Notes under the pieces: model-generated
What the model saw: only the letters and a program-made list of their open reading frames with translations
Database searches by the model: none
Told to the model about the DNA's origin: nothing
Shown: one piece after another, positions 9,734 to 19,966 of the stretch
Layout: each line of letters opens with the position of its first letter
Position numbering within the stretch: position 1 is the stretch's first letter
Assembly: GCA_902806595.1 (NCBI GenBank)
Contig: CADCXC010000009.1
Coordinates: forward strand, 1,984,001-2,048,000
Origin: Pyrenopolyporus hunteri
Lineage: Eukaryota > Ascomycota > Sordariomycetes > Xylariales > Hypoxylaceae
DNA: 64,000 nucleotides
Reading direction: 5' to 3'
Made by a program: the position numbers and the translations under genes

Positions 9734-11898
9734 ATGTCTGAAGGAAAACGTACATCTACCTCAGTCGAAGGGGTCGACGTTGAAAAAGCAACGAAGAATT
9801 CATCTACAGTTGCCAACGTCAACTCTGTGAGCAAACATATCAATAGCAATGACCCCGACGAGGCGTTGAAGCTTGTGGCGGGGGAAGTTGTAGTCTTGAC
9901 TCCGGAGGACGAGAAGAGGTTACTACGAAAGATCGACCGCAACATGATGCCCCTGCTCTGCGTCGTCTACGGGTTGAATTACTTGGACAAGACGACTCTG
10001 TCGTACGCTTCCGTCATGGGGATTAAAGTGAGATAGATACACCCTACTCGATGCTAGGCTTAAGCTTATAAGATCACCGCCTGCAGACAGATCTCAATCT
10101 CATAGGTGAGCCCCGAGAATTGACATAATTAGATACCTACCTACTGAAACTCATTTCTATCAGGCCAAGATTACTCCGTGAGTGGCCCCCTTTTCTTGGT
10201 CTATGAAGAAAGTGCATACACCCTCGTGACATCCTCGTGGCGTCTCCATTCTCCAGTGGTCCTCTCGTAACACCAAGCCACGATTCGCGGGCCCCCAGAC
10301 CCTCCGAGTTGCTTCCCTTGAGCCTTGCTGATCCTCGCTGTAGTGGATCGCGTCCATGTTTTACTTCGGCTACCTCTTCTGGGAATGGCCGACGAACCGC
10401 CTTCTCCAGCGTCTACCCTTGGCGAAATATTCCGCCTTCAACGTGATCATGTGGGGCCTTGTGCTCTGCTGCATGGCCGCCGTGAAAAACTTCGCGGGGG
10501 CGATGACGGTAAGATTCTTCCTCGGCGCTTTCGAGGCGGCTGTTAGTCCCGGTTTCGCCCTTTTCACGTCCCAGTGGTATACGAAGACGGAGCAGGGGGC
10601 GAGGGTAGGCTGGTGGTTCAGCTTTAATGGCTGGGGACAGATAGTTGGTGGCTTCGTGGCTTGGTACGTTTAAGAAAGTGTCGTGTTTATACACGACACC
10701 CTCCCCTCCTCTCCCCGCCCCCTCCCAAAGACGCCCCCTTTTCACTCGCGGTGGCTGACAATTGGTAGTAAGTAAACCGATCACCGCCATTCCCGTGCGA
10801 CCGGAAGGGGGAAAAAGGGGTGTTGAACTTTCCGGAAAGGTGAGGTTTGGATGCTAACGCGAGAGGTTTTGATATACCAGATGGCATCGCCGTGGGTACC
10901 GAGTCTCATCCGATCCTCATTAAATCATGGCAACTGGTCTTCCTCGTCACCGGGTTCTTCACGGCCTTTATGGGCGTCTTATTCCTATTCCTCATGCCGG
11001 ATAGCCAGCTGAACGCCCGTTTCCTGACACAGAAGGAACGGGTTATGGCCGTCGAACGTATTCGCATCAATCAGCAGGGCGTGGGTAACAAGCACTTTAA
11101 GTGGTACCAGTGTAAAGAAGCACTTACGGATCCCATGGTCTGGGCTTTCGTCTTATACGGCGTCATTAGCTCGATCCCCAACGGTAAGCCACCAGACCAT
11201 ACAGGTAATGTCTTGCGTTAATGTTCTCGTCTAGGCGGCATGTCCAACTACTTCTCGCAACTTATCGTTTCGTTTGGATTCTCCGAAAATGAATCCCTTC
11301 TCCTCGGTGCTCCGGGCGGCGCTATCCAGGTCATCACTCTGTTGGTCGCCGGGCATTTTGGCGATCGATTCAAAGCCCGCATAGTGAGAGGCACTCTCCC
11401 CATTTATTACGTTTAATGCTGACATCATCTTCGTAGTTGTTCGGCGCCGCTGGCGTGCTGCTAGCAGTGCTAGGCCTGTTTCTCATACTTCTCCTTCCGT
11501 TTAGTAACAGCGCCGGCAGACTCGCGGGGTATTATTTATATCAATCCTGTTCGACTGGATTCGTGGCCCTGCTGGGCCTCATTTCGACGAATGTGGCGGG
11601 CTGGACGAAGAAGACGACTGTCGCGGCCATGTATCTCACTGCATATTGCGTAGGCAACATCATCGGCCCCCAAGCCTTCCAGTCAACAGATGCGCCACGA
11701 TATCGGAACGCCAACATAACGGTTCTTGTCTGCATGAGTGTCTCATTTGTCATATTGTTATTCATCCACGTTTGGTGCAAGCGCCAGAACAAACTCAAGG
11801 CAGCTGTTCGAGACAGCCCTGATTATGTCAAAGTGGACGGGCAGGAATTCCTCGATTTGACTGATAGAGAGAATCCCGAATTTATTTATAGTTTATGA
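9734..11898 (+). CDS. MFS transporter, anion:cation symporter (Dal5/allantoate permease-like), with an irregular exon junction
   Basis: Seven exons fit the family: 9734-10027, 10087-10105, 10164-10177, 10344-about 10662, 10881-11183, 11235-11383 and 11437-11898. They give about 520 residues, the usual length. Typical parts are a hydrophilic N-terminus, RKIDRNMMPLLCVVYGLNYLDK before helix 1, the GAFEAAVSPGFALF loop, the central RFLTQKERVMAVERIR loop, ISTNVAGWTKKTTVAA, and the C-terminal DLTDRENPEF that is characteristic of fungal Dal5-like carriers. About 12 membrane segments are expected, in the plasma membrane. Exons 2 and 3 are micro-exons of 19 and 14 nt. At intron 4 the family expects a Tyr before GIAVGT, but the only good donor (GT at 10664) is one base too far. 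Joined to the acceptor at 10880, it shifts the frame. The gene is therefore either damaged, spliced unusually, or carries a one-base sequence error. The substrate is unknown; relatives carry allantoate, nicotinate or other organic anions. Confidence 0.85.
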
Positions 11899-12648
11899 AG
11901 TGTTGGGCATAAGGAGGATGCGCTGAATGGATTATTTATCGAGGATAGCGTCGGTTTGAAACGGACACATTACTATCGAGATACTAGGGAGTCTTGACCC
12001 TTCAGCCCTCGCAGCGGGGTGTATATAATGAGCTCTAATTTAGCAGAATATAGCATATGTATTTTACCTACTTACGATAGGGCCAGTTTCAATGTTAATT
12101 AAGCCACTAAACAAGTAAGTGTCTAGACATCTACATACTTAAGGTATCCATCCAGATATATAGCTAACGGAATCACTTGACCAATTTCGCAGTTCCATGA
12201 GCTACAAACAATTTATACCTATAAAGGCTTAAATAATATTTCTAAGAAGAATCATTTGCTATGGTATGACTTAAGCATGAACAAGTGAAAGAATGACGGC
12301 TTATTCGGATCATTCTTACATGACAAAAAGATCCGCCATTAATACCTAGGTAGGTATGTTTACTTCAACGGAATGAATACCTAATTTCCTTCCTCACCTC
12401 AGCTATAACTTCCAGCAACTCTCTTCTCGACTTTGAGATGACATTCAAATAGGCTATAAATGTGTTCGCCCCAGTACTGGGATGGGGAACCTTCTGACCT
12501 CTTTTAACGAGACAACCGTACCGGTTTACTAGTATTTGGAGTCAGCGCTTTATCTCTTTCACGGTTGGTCAGGCTACCGGCCGCGTCCTGCTGATCTGCG
12601 ACACCAAAGTCGCTCTCAAAACAACGGCGGGTTGAGCGTCATAATGAC
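11899..12648. other. Intergenic, tail-to-tail between transporter and ATP-grasp gene
   Basis: An AT-rich 3'-to-3' spacer with one TACCTAGGTAGGTATG motif near 12344-12358. It may include a short last exon of the ATP-grasp gene at about 12560-12620 (see that entry). Nothing else was recognised. Confidence 0.45.
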
Positions 12649-14747
12649 TCAAGCACTTAGGTAGGTAGGTGGGCACTTACTATTCTTCGCTAGATCTGGT
12701 CTTCGCGCCAGTAATTCTTCGCAGATATCATCCGAATCAAATATTCCTTCGCAAGTCTCGTCGAATTCGGCGCCAATGAAAACGCATGATCCCGCATACT
12801 GAGCGCCGTTCGAAAACGGGCGAGATAGCGCTCTGGTTCGTCCCTTGTCATCGATAGCTAAGCAGAGCGCAACGCCGAAATAGTCGATCCCGTATACCGA
12901 TTCAATAATGCGACTAGCGGTTGATCCTGGAGGTCGTGGGTTTATTTCCAATATCCAAGGCGCAGGGGGGGCAGATGTTGCCTCCCTGTTGTTTGGTCGT
13001 AAATCCATAATATTGCCGTCTGTGCGATATTCAACGGACGACCGCTCAACTCGGGCTTCTACGTGCATAACACCGCTAGAGAGCCCTATCTTCTTGAGGG
13101 TTTTGCCGATAGATTTTTGCAGCATATCTAATTCAACCGGGGGCAGCGCGGAGGGATGGACAAGATTAGTCTCCAAAAAGCTCCTTTTCGATGCAGGAAC
13201 CCCTATATCACCCAGGTCTCCCGGCTTGGGAAAATCGTCGCAAATCTCGCAGAATAGTATTTCGCCGTCGAGAAGGATCATATTAACGTCGACTTCCGGC
13301 CCGTCGCAATATTTCTCCATCGTAAAAGATTTGAAAAAGGTCTTTCGGATCATTTCCACCCCAGCTCGAATCTCCGCTGCGTTATTCACTCGCACAATTC
13401 CCTCCGAGTTAAGACCTAGGCGCGGCTTAAGGATGAGCGGATAAGAGAGGTTTTCCTTCGAGGCGAACTTTATGGCCTCCTCAGCCGTTGAACCGTAAAA
13501 AGGCTTACGGCCTTCAACAATACCCACCCGATACTTGTCGGTTGCAATCTCGTACGATTCGGCTGGTTGGCACGGGAGGCCAAGTTGCTGAGCTGCTCTG
13601 CTGACCGTCGTTTGGAACGAATCTATGAAAGTGACAATCCCATCTATGTTCTTGCCGTAAGATTTAACCAACTCAACAATGTGGTCTGCCATGTCGTCTC
13701 CCGGGGGGTTTGACCACCAAGTTCCAGCGTGCAAGAGTGCCTCATACCACTTAATGACTAGCGTTAGCAATTTCCTTTATGAGGCGTCTCTGAAATCTGG
13801 GGTCCGTGGAGGTTGCGAATTCTCTAGTGGCTCTACTTAGAAGTAGTGGCCACTGAGTAAGCTAAGTAGTAAGGGGGAAAGGGAGGAGAGGTGAGTTTCC
13901 TTGTTACATACCTGTGAATATTCACGTCGCTCGATCCAGCACCCTGGTTTATCTATAATGACCAAGTCGATCCCGAGGGCATGAGCCGCATCACATGCGT
14001 ATACAGTCCATGACCCCGAAGATGGCTCACGATAGCTAACCCCAACAAGTACGAGACGCTTACGAGTAGTTGGCCTCGATAAAACCCACGGTATCGACAT
14101 TTTATTTTCGAAATCGGCCTCAAAATCCGGAGGAATAGTAGCCGCACTTCCAACAACGTCTCCGACCAAAGGTGATTCTTGCAGCAGGATCCCCCCGGCG
14201 GCGGACCGAAACAGCTCTGGTAATGAAACGGTGTCCAGAGACAAGGCATCACCAGGAAGCGATTGTAGGGGGGCCAAAAAGGATGCCACCTGATCGACTC
14301 CTACGGCATCCTTAAGCCGGAGAGGGATGATATCCGATCGGATGACTACGCCTCCACGTAAAGGGATGATAAGCCTAACGGCTCTCTTCCCGGACGCCCT
14401 AACAACCTGAAGGCAGTTCATAAGAAATCGGAAAGCTTCTTGTGAACCAAAGGTCCCTGTGCTAGTGAGTTTAGGCTTGCCAACGTCATCGATAATCCAG
14501 ACACCACTTCCACCCGAAATCTGTGGGGGTTTCGGGCATGATAGTGCGTGGTCTGGGGTTAACAGAAGATCGACTATTTGCAATTCCGTGTTGTCGTTCG
14601 AGCCGCATCTAGTGACTCGTGAGGTGGCCCAGCGGCAGTTAATAACTCCTTATAAATGTTAGCAGGAACGCTTATAGGTTTTGATTGCCGGGAAATTAAG
14701 AACTTGCCGTGTGCCCCTGAAACTATAGTCACCTCCCTCTCGGCCAT
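12649..14747 (-). CDS. ATP-grasp ligase (carnosine-synthase-like), reading frame interrupted near its N-terminus
   Basis: The ATG at 14745-14747 (context ACAATGG) opens a frame starting MAEREVTIVSGAHGKF that runs 57 codons. It breaks at about 14583-14585, where family-like coding continues one base off as LQIVDLLLTPDH. Restoring one base would join the two parts cleanly. The rest is exon 13912 to about 14583 and exon 12681-13749. The intron 13750-13911 starts GTATGT, contains GCTAAC and ends AAG. The ATP-grasp core shows a nucleotide-binding strand LILKPRLGLNSEGI, an acidic strand GPEVDVNMILLDGEILFCEI, and the metal-binding motif ILEINPRPPGS. Such enzymes join a carboxylate to an amine using ATP; substrates here are unknown. 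The frame stops at 12649, but a consensus donor GTAAGT sits at 12675-12680 inside the final codons, so a further short exon is likely and the printed C-terminus is doubtful. Confidence 0.8.
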
Positions 14748-15765
14748 TGTAAGAGAAAATCGCTTGACTTGAAAACACTCTCGTGAAGTCTACGGTTTAT
14801 AAAGACTGATGAGCTCGATGAACTCCATGTTAATGGGTAGATAGAGCTACTTTATATATGCAGGCCGCGGATGCTCTAGGACGCCAGATATCTACCTTAG
14901 CTAGTTCGTCCTACTGCGCCGTGCTATACCGGTCATAATAGTTCCAACATTTTGGACGATGTCGAGTGCTCGTTGGTAAGCGGGGGCATACTTCGGTTCG
15001 GGTTTGTTTGCACTTAGCTTCTCTTCGAATCCGAGTCCTAGGCTTGAGGCTATACACGTCCGAGTTGCTACAATAGGAAATTTAATGCGCAAGCCTAATG
15101 ACTATATCGTCATAAGCTGAGTCAATTAATATAATGATATGAGGCATTCTATGAAGTTGCGTGGCTATAGAAGGTGACCCTTGGTCGCAAGCAGAGCTGC
15201 AAGGCCATGGCGGCTCCTACTTGAGCCTCACGTCGGTGTATATGTTTCAGTTCTCGGTGTTCATACGTGTACCCGGAATCCGTCAGTGGCCCCCAATAGT
15301 TTGAAGCCCGAACTTGTAAAACTTCATTCCGACCGTACAGGACGTCGTAATAGGTATAATTGACGGACAGAACTATTGAACAGCTTACAAGTTGAGGAGT
15401 AAATGGGATTTGAAACCGGTATATCGCTTTGTGAACTAATTCTCTATTCTTTTAGGCAACGCCCCGAATGAACACCCGATGTTGAGGAGCAAATCTTCCG
15501 AGGATCTTTCTCCACTCCTTCATCGCGACATCCGTCTCTGAAATGCATCGCCCGCTATTATGGCGAACCACTTATTCTGGGGGGAACAGTGCGAACGAAC
15601 ATCCAAAACTTAGGACTCCCGAACGTGCCACATAATCGTGACTCGCGAGGTACTGAGGCGGGACGGAGCGGTTTGGGTAAATAGAGACCAACAGTTACCA
15701 TATTAGCGAAGTTATTCCCCTCCGATGAATATTGCCAAGGGTATGACTTGACTGTGCTGCAGGAT
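14748..15765. other. Intergenic between ATP-grasp gene and acyl-CoA synthetase
   Basis: About 1 kb between two genes pointing the same way. It should hold the ATP-grasp promoter and the synthetase 3' end. No supported gene was seen; open frames are short and without domains. Confidence 0.5.
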
Positions 15766-18137
15766 CTACAACTTCGCTCTGGCCTCGATGGCTTTGTGCG
15801 CATTCCCCTTATGCCTAAAATATTCCGTAACCTTGGCTTTTGCGACGTCGATCACTGACGCGTCCTCGATAGTCGCCGGGTAGTGGATTTCTTTCCCGAG
15901 TTCGTCATGAACGGCGTTTTCAACCAGTTCCCTCAGAACTCTTCGCAACGTCTTACCCGACCGCGTCTTAGGGATCATCCCTTTACCCTGTATTATACCG
16001 CCGAGGGTCGCAATACCTCCGATCTGTTTTCGAACTAGACTTTGGATCTCTTTATATAGCTTTTCGTCTGGTATCGGAGACGTGGGATGATCGTGCACAG
16101 ACAGTGTTATAAAAGCGAAAGGAAGTTGGCCTTTTAGAGAGTCTGGAATGCCAACCACGCTGGCTTCGGCAACCAAGTGGTGGCTTGTGATTGCTTGCTC
16201 AATAGAGCCTATTTCCTTGCGCTTTAGTATCAGTTTCCGTCACGAATAGGAACAACTTACCAGTTGAAAGGCGGTGGCCGGCCGTGTTTATCAAGTCGTC
16301 GCTCCGGCTCATGATGCTAATATACCCTTGGGCGTCTATCATACCAGCGTCTGTTTATGATTTGGTTAGAATACGGCCCGAGGGAACTAGGAAAAAAAAA
16401 AAAAACTTACCGCCAGTATCAATCCACTTCCCATTAAACCTTTTAAGGTAGCCATTGTAGAATCTTTCGTCGTCCTTCCACAATGTCGTGAATCCCGTCG
16501 GGGCCAACGGTATCCCCAGAACGATATTACCCATCTTCCCTCTCTTCACCTCGTTGCCATTATCATCTACAACTCGAACGTCGAAGCCTGGCATCGCCTT
16601 GCCGGCACTTCCCGGCTTGACCGGCAGTCGTTTATGACTCTTGCTTACATTTCCAAAGCCCGCCGCGTGCGGAGCTAGACTGAGGCCCGATATAGGCGAT
16701 CCAGATTCTGACGACCACCAGTTGTCGACGACAGTGGCATCGGGGGCGCCGTACCGTTGTACGAGTTCTTCGTACATTGTGATTATCGAGGGCTCCGATC
16801 TCTCGCCGGCGAGAAAGATAGCCTTCAAGGTCTTCAAGCCGCCTTGTTCACCGATCTTCTTGAGACATTCATTATCCGGGTCATCCCTCTTGATAGCCCG
16901 TAGAGCAGCTGCAACGGTTAGTTTGAGGACTCGGCATGGCTTCCAAGCGGTACTCACTCGGGGCAGTGAAAAGACTCGTTACTTTATAGTCCCGTATGAT
17001 GCGCCAGAATGTCGAACTATCAGGTGTTCCGATAGGTTTCCCTTCAAAAAGAACCGTGGATGCGCCAACGAGGAGAGGGGCGTAAAGTATGAAGGAATGC
17101 CCAACTACCCAACCTATGTCACTTTGTCTCAAGTTAGCATTTACTTGAGAATCAGATCGCCTAGTAAGTTGCTCACCTCGCGGTAAATATCACGTCTTTA
17201 GGTCCTTGAACGCCAAACAAATATCGTATCGAAAGATGCAAACCAACCGCATGGCCGCCTGCTTGCCGGACAACGCCTTTGGGGGAGCCCGTCGTGCCGC
17301 TAGTATAGATGATGTAGATCTCATCAGTAGCACCAACCGGGACACACTCAGCCTTCACTCCCCTCGCCCTACAGCTGCGTACCAGTTTGAACCAATTGCG
17401 CTCACCAGCTGCTTTGTCTAGCCCGTCCCATCGCAGCTCATCTCGCTGCCAGACTATGACACGACTTGGCTTGTGGCTGGATAGTTGGATGGCCTCGTGT
17501 ATGAAAGGCTTATAACTCATAGGAGGCTTGGCTCCGTCGATACCACATGAAGCCGTTAGAATAGCCACCGGTTTACATGCATCAATCCGTTGGGCTAAAG
17601 AGGCACCGGCGAACCCGCCAAACACAATAGCGTGGATTGCGCCGAGTCGGTTGATGGCAAGGACGCCAATGAGAGCAGCCGGTATCATTGGCACTTGAAA
17701 CTGTTAGCTACCTGTGTATACCTAATTATATGCTGGGGAAGCGGTCATGGGTAGGACGAACTATAAACCAGCACTACATCCCCCTTCTTCACGCCTTCTT
17801 CCCTTAGAGCACCGGCTGTAGCTTCAACCTGCTCGAGGAGTTCGGCATAGGTAATGGTTGTCCTCGTCTTCGTAACGGGGCTATCGTAGAAGATGGCGGG
17901 TTGACCGCCATTGCCGGTCAGGACATGTCGGTCAACACAGTTGAAACATGTTGATATTTCACCGCCTGAGAACCACTCCCAATGAGGGTATTCAGTCCCG
18001 TTTTTGAGCTTCCTTGTCGTTTTGGTTACGACCGTGTCGGGCTTCTTATGCCAGTATAGATTCTCTGCATTCCGGGACCAAAACAATTCCGGATTCTCTA
18101 GCGAAAGCTGATGAACTTCGTCCTGGAGGTGGCTCAT
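15766..18137 (-). CDS. Short-chain acyl-CoA synthetase (ACSS3/propionyl-CoA synthetase-like)
   Basis: Six exons rebuild 697 residues in a continuous frame: 17762-18137, 17177-17693, 16958-17127, 16411-16908, 16261-16350 and 15766-16208. The start MSHLQDEVHQLSLENPELFW, with the ATG at 18135-18137, is typical of this branch of the ANL superfamily. The AMP-binding motif YTSGTTGSPKGV lies near residue 255, the Trp-Trp signature VVDNWWSSESGSPI in the middle, the hinge region SRSDDLINTAGHRLST around 540, and the C-terminal lysine motif PKTRSGKTLRR. The enzyme activates acetate, propionate or a similar acid to its CoA thioester. Intron 1 uses the weak donor GTTCGT; splicing there precisely restores LVYMPMIPAALIG. 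Intron 4 carries a 14-T run just after its donor. No clear mitochondrial signal is seen. Confidence in the family is high; the preferred acid is not known. Confidence 0.93.
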
Positions 18138-19087
18138 GGTTTCGAGTTCCCTATGATAGCCTTGACACTTGAATTATGAGACTAAACGATTCGTGGTGAG
18201 TATATCGGTCGCCCATGAATGAGATTAGGTATAATTCTAAGTAGGGATCATATATTTTCAATAGGTTTACTGAGCATCAAATTATAAATGAACCTATTAG
18301 CTTATATGATGTTCTCTGTGCTCACTTGGGATGAAAGGGGTGTCAAAGTATTTAGGTAACAAGGAGGTAGTTACTAAGATCGGTAATAAGATACCCCGCG
18401 GGGAAACAAGCAACGGGGTCTCAGGGGGTGGTTGGTTGGTGGCTTGGCCGTACGAAGGCCTGGGTCCTGGGAGTGGCATCCTCGGTAAGCTAGTAGCCAA
18501 GCCGACTCCATTACACCGAATCGCCAAAGAGATTCGACGATCAAGCCACGCAAAACAACCGTAGTACGTTTGCTGCCGATAGCGTCATGTATAGTCATAG
18601 GTGAGTTACTCCCCTCAAGGCTACGAAGGCTATAACAGTAACAGGTAACAGATAATTAACAGATAATAGAAAGAGTAGCCTGCTCACGAAGTGTATGGAA
18701 TTAGTCGGTGTCGTTGATAAGGACGCCTTATTGCAACTCCACCGAATTGGTAATTCGAAAACCAGCTTCCTGGGACGGGCGTGATATCAGCCATTAAGGT
18801 GGTTGTAATTCGGGGAGCCGAGCCTAGAATGCAACAACCTGAGCAGTAATTCCCCGACTGTATGTGATAGCAAACCAAAAACGCCCGGTGGCCCGCCCGA
18901 GTCCGTACCGAGCATCCCATGCGATTGATGCTTTATGCCGATGTGTCATGCAAAGTAACCAACCCTATGTATCTCATAAATGCAATGCCGCAAACCCCAA
19001 ATGCAACCGATCCGTTTATCATGCCGTGCCGTATGCTAGCCGGGGATATCATAAGTGCGTCAACCCGGATGATATTAATCCTGTGCC
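18138..19087. other. Intergenic, synthetase promoter side
   Basis: About 950 bp between the start of the acyl-CoA synthetase and the stop of the BRCT gene. Frames at 18297-18598 overlap on both strands and look like chance. No recognisable element. Confidence 0.5.
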
Positions 19088-19966
19088 CTAGGGAGCGGGT
19101 CGTTCCGTAGGGACCTTGGCTGTCGGGTATAAACCGTATACACTCTGTTGACCCTTGGAGGCCATCTTCAGATTGCTGAATCTCGCCTCTGGTAATCGTT
19201 TGCCGGCCTTTATACTCTCGAGGACCCATTCGACGCTCACAAACTTAACTCCGCAACCGCCGACCTTCTGGATTTCTTTCTGCAACTTGCCTCCTGCTAG
19301 GCCACCACCAGCGCCTCTAGCTCCCCCGGCCGGCCGGCCTAAAATCACGTGAGTCACCTTCCGCCGTCCTAGATAGATCGAGGCCTTCGCGCCGTGTTCG
19401 GCCAGCATGTGCTTGAGCTTGTGATCCGAAACCAAGGGGTGCGTACTGCCGTTGATATAAACCACAACACCATCTAGTATTCCCCTCGATTGTGTTTTTT
19501 CCGCCGCTCTGGCTTCCACTTTGGTATCACGCTGGGCCGTGGCAATATCTTGAACTACCAAGTCGGCACGGCCACCATCGCCCAATCCGGAGTTCGGGTC
19601 TGGCGCTGCTGACGAAATTGATGATATACTCCTTGCCATTGTCCCCGGCCTTGTCAGCATATCTGCAACGGAGCACCTGGCGCGTGACAGCAGCTCGGGG
19701 GTGACGACGGCTCCCAGCTTAGGCTCCCAGTGTTCCGATCCGGCACCGACCGTGTCTGATACCCGTGATCCGCCGCCGGGTCCCCCTTTGAACTGGCTCG
19801 TCAGTTTTAAATTTCGAGACTGGCGCCATCCTGTGCTTCTTCCTAGATGGTTCTCGGCGCGCTGGTGACCAGTTGCGGATGAGTTCCAGGCGTCAAAGGA
19901 TTGGCCGTATCTGGGCTCCGCGACGTTTGGTACCGTTGTTTTCGATGTATCTGACGGAGGCGGCAT
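19088..19966 (-). CDS. BRCT-domain protein
   Basis: A single exon of 292 residues, starting at the ATG 19964-19966 (context CACAATGCCG). The frame is open a little further upstream, but only through a TTG. The N-terminal half is low-complexity and Ser/Gly-rich, likely disordered. The C-terminal half, from about residue 160, is one BRCT repeat. It begins ILDGVVVYINGSTHPLVSD, has the strand VTHVILGR, a Gly/Ala-rich insert (PAGGARGAGGGLAGGK), and the conserved Trp in VKFVSVEWVLESIKAGKRLPE. BRCT repeats bind phosphopeptides or DNA in damage-response proteins, so a nuclear role in repair or checkpoint signalling is inferred. The arrangement, with a lone C-terminal BRCT after a disordered region, resembles uncharacterised fungal BRCT proteins rather than Rev1, as no polymerase follows. 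A GA/CT-rich tract lies just upstream, at about 20000-20100. Confidence 0.85.
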   Translation of the reverse strand: MPPPSDTSKTTVPNVAEPRYGQSFDAWNSSATGHQRAENHLGRSTGWRQSRNLKLTSQFKGGPGGGSRVSDTVGAGSEHWEPKLGAVVTPELLSRARCSVADMLTRPGTMARSISSISSAAPDPNSGLGDGGRADLVVQDIATAQRDTKVEARAAEKTQSRGILDGVVVYINGSTHPLVSDHKLKHMLAEHGAKASIYLGRRKVTHVILGRPAGGARGAGGGLAGGKLQKEIQKVGGCGVKFVSVEWVLESIKAGKRLPEARFSNLKMASKGQQSVYGLYPTAKVPTERPAP

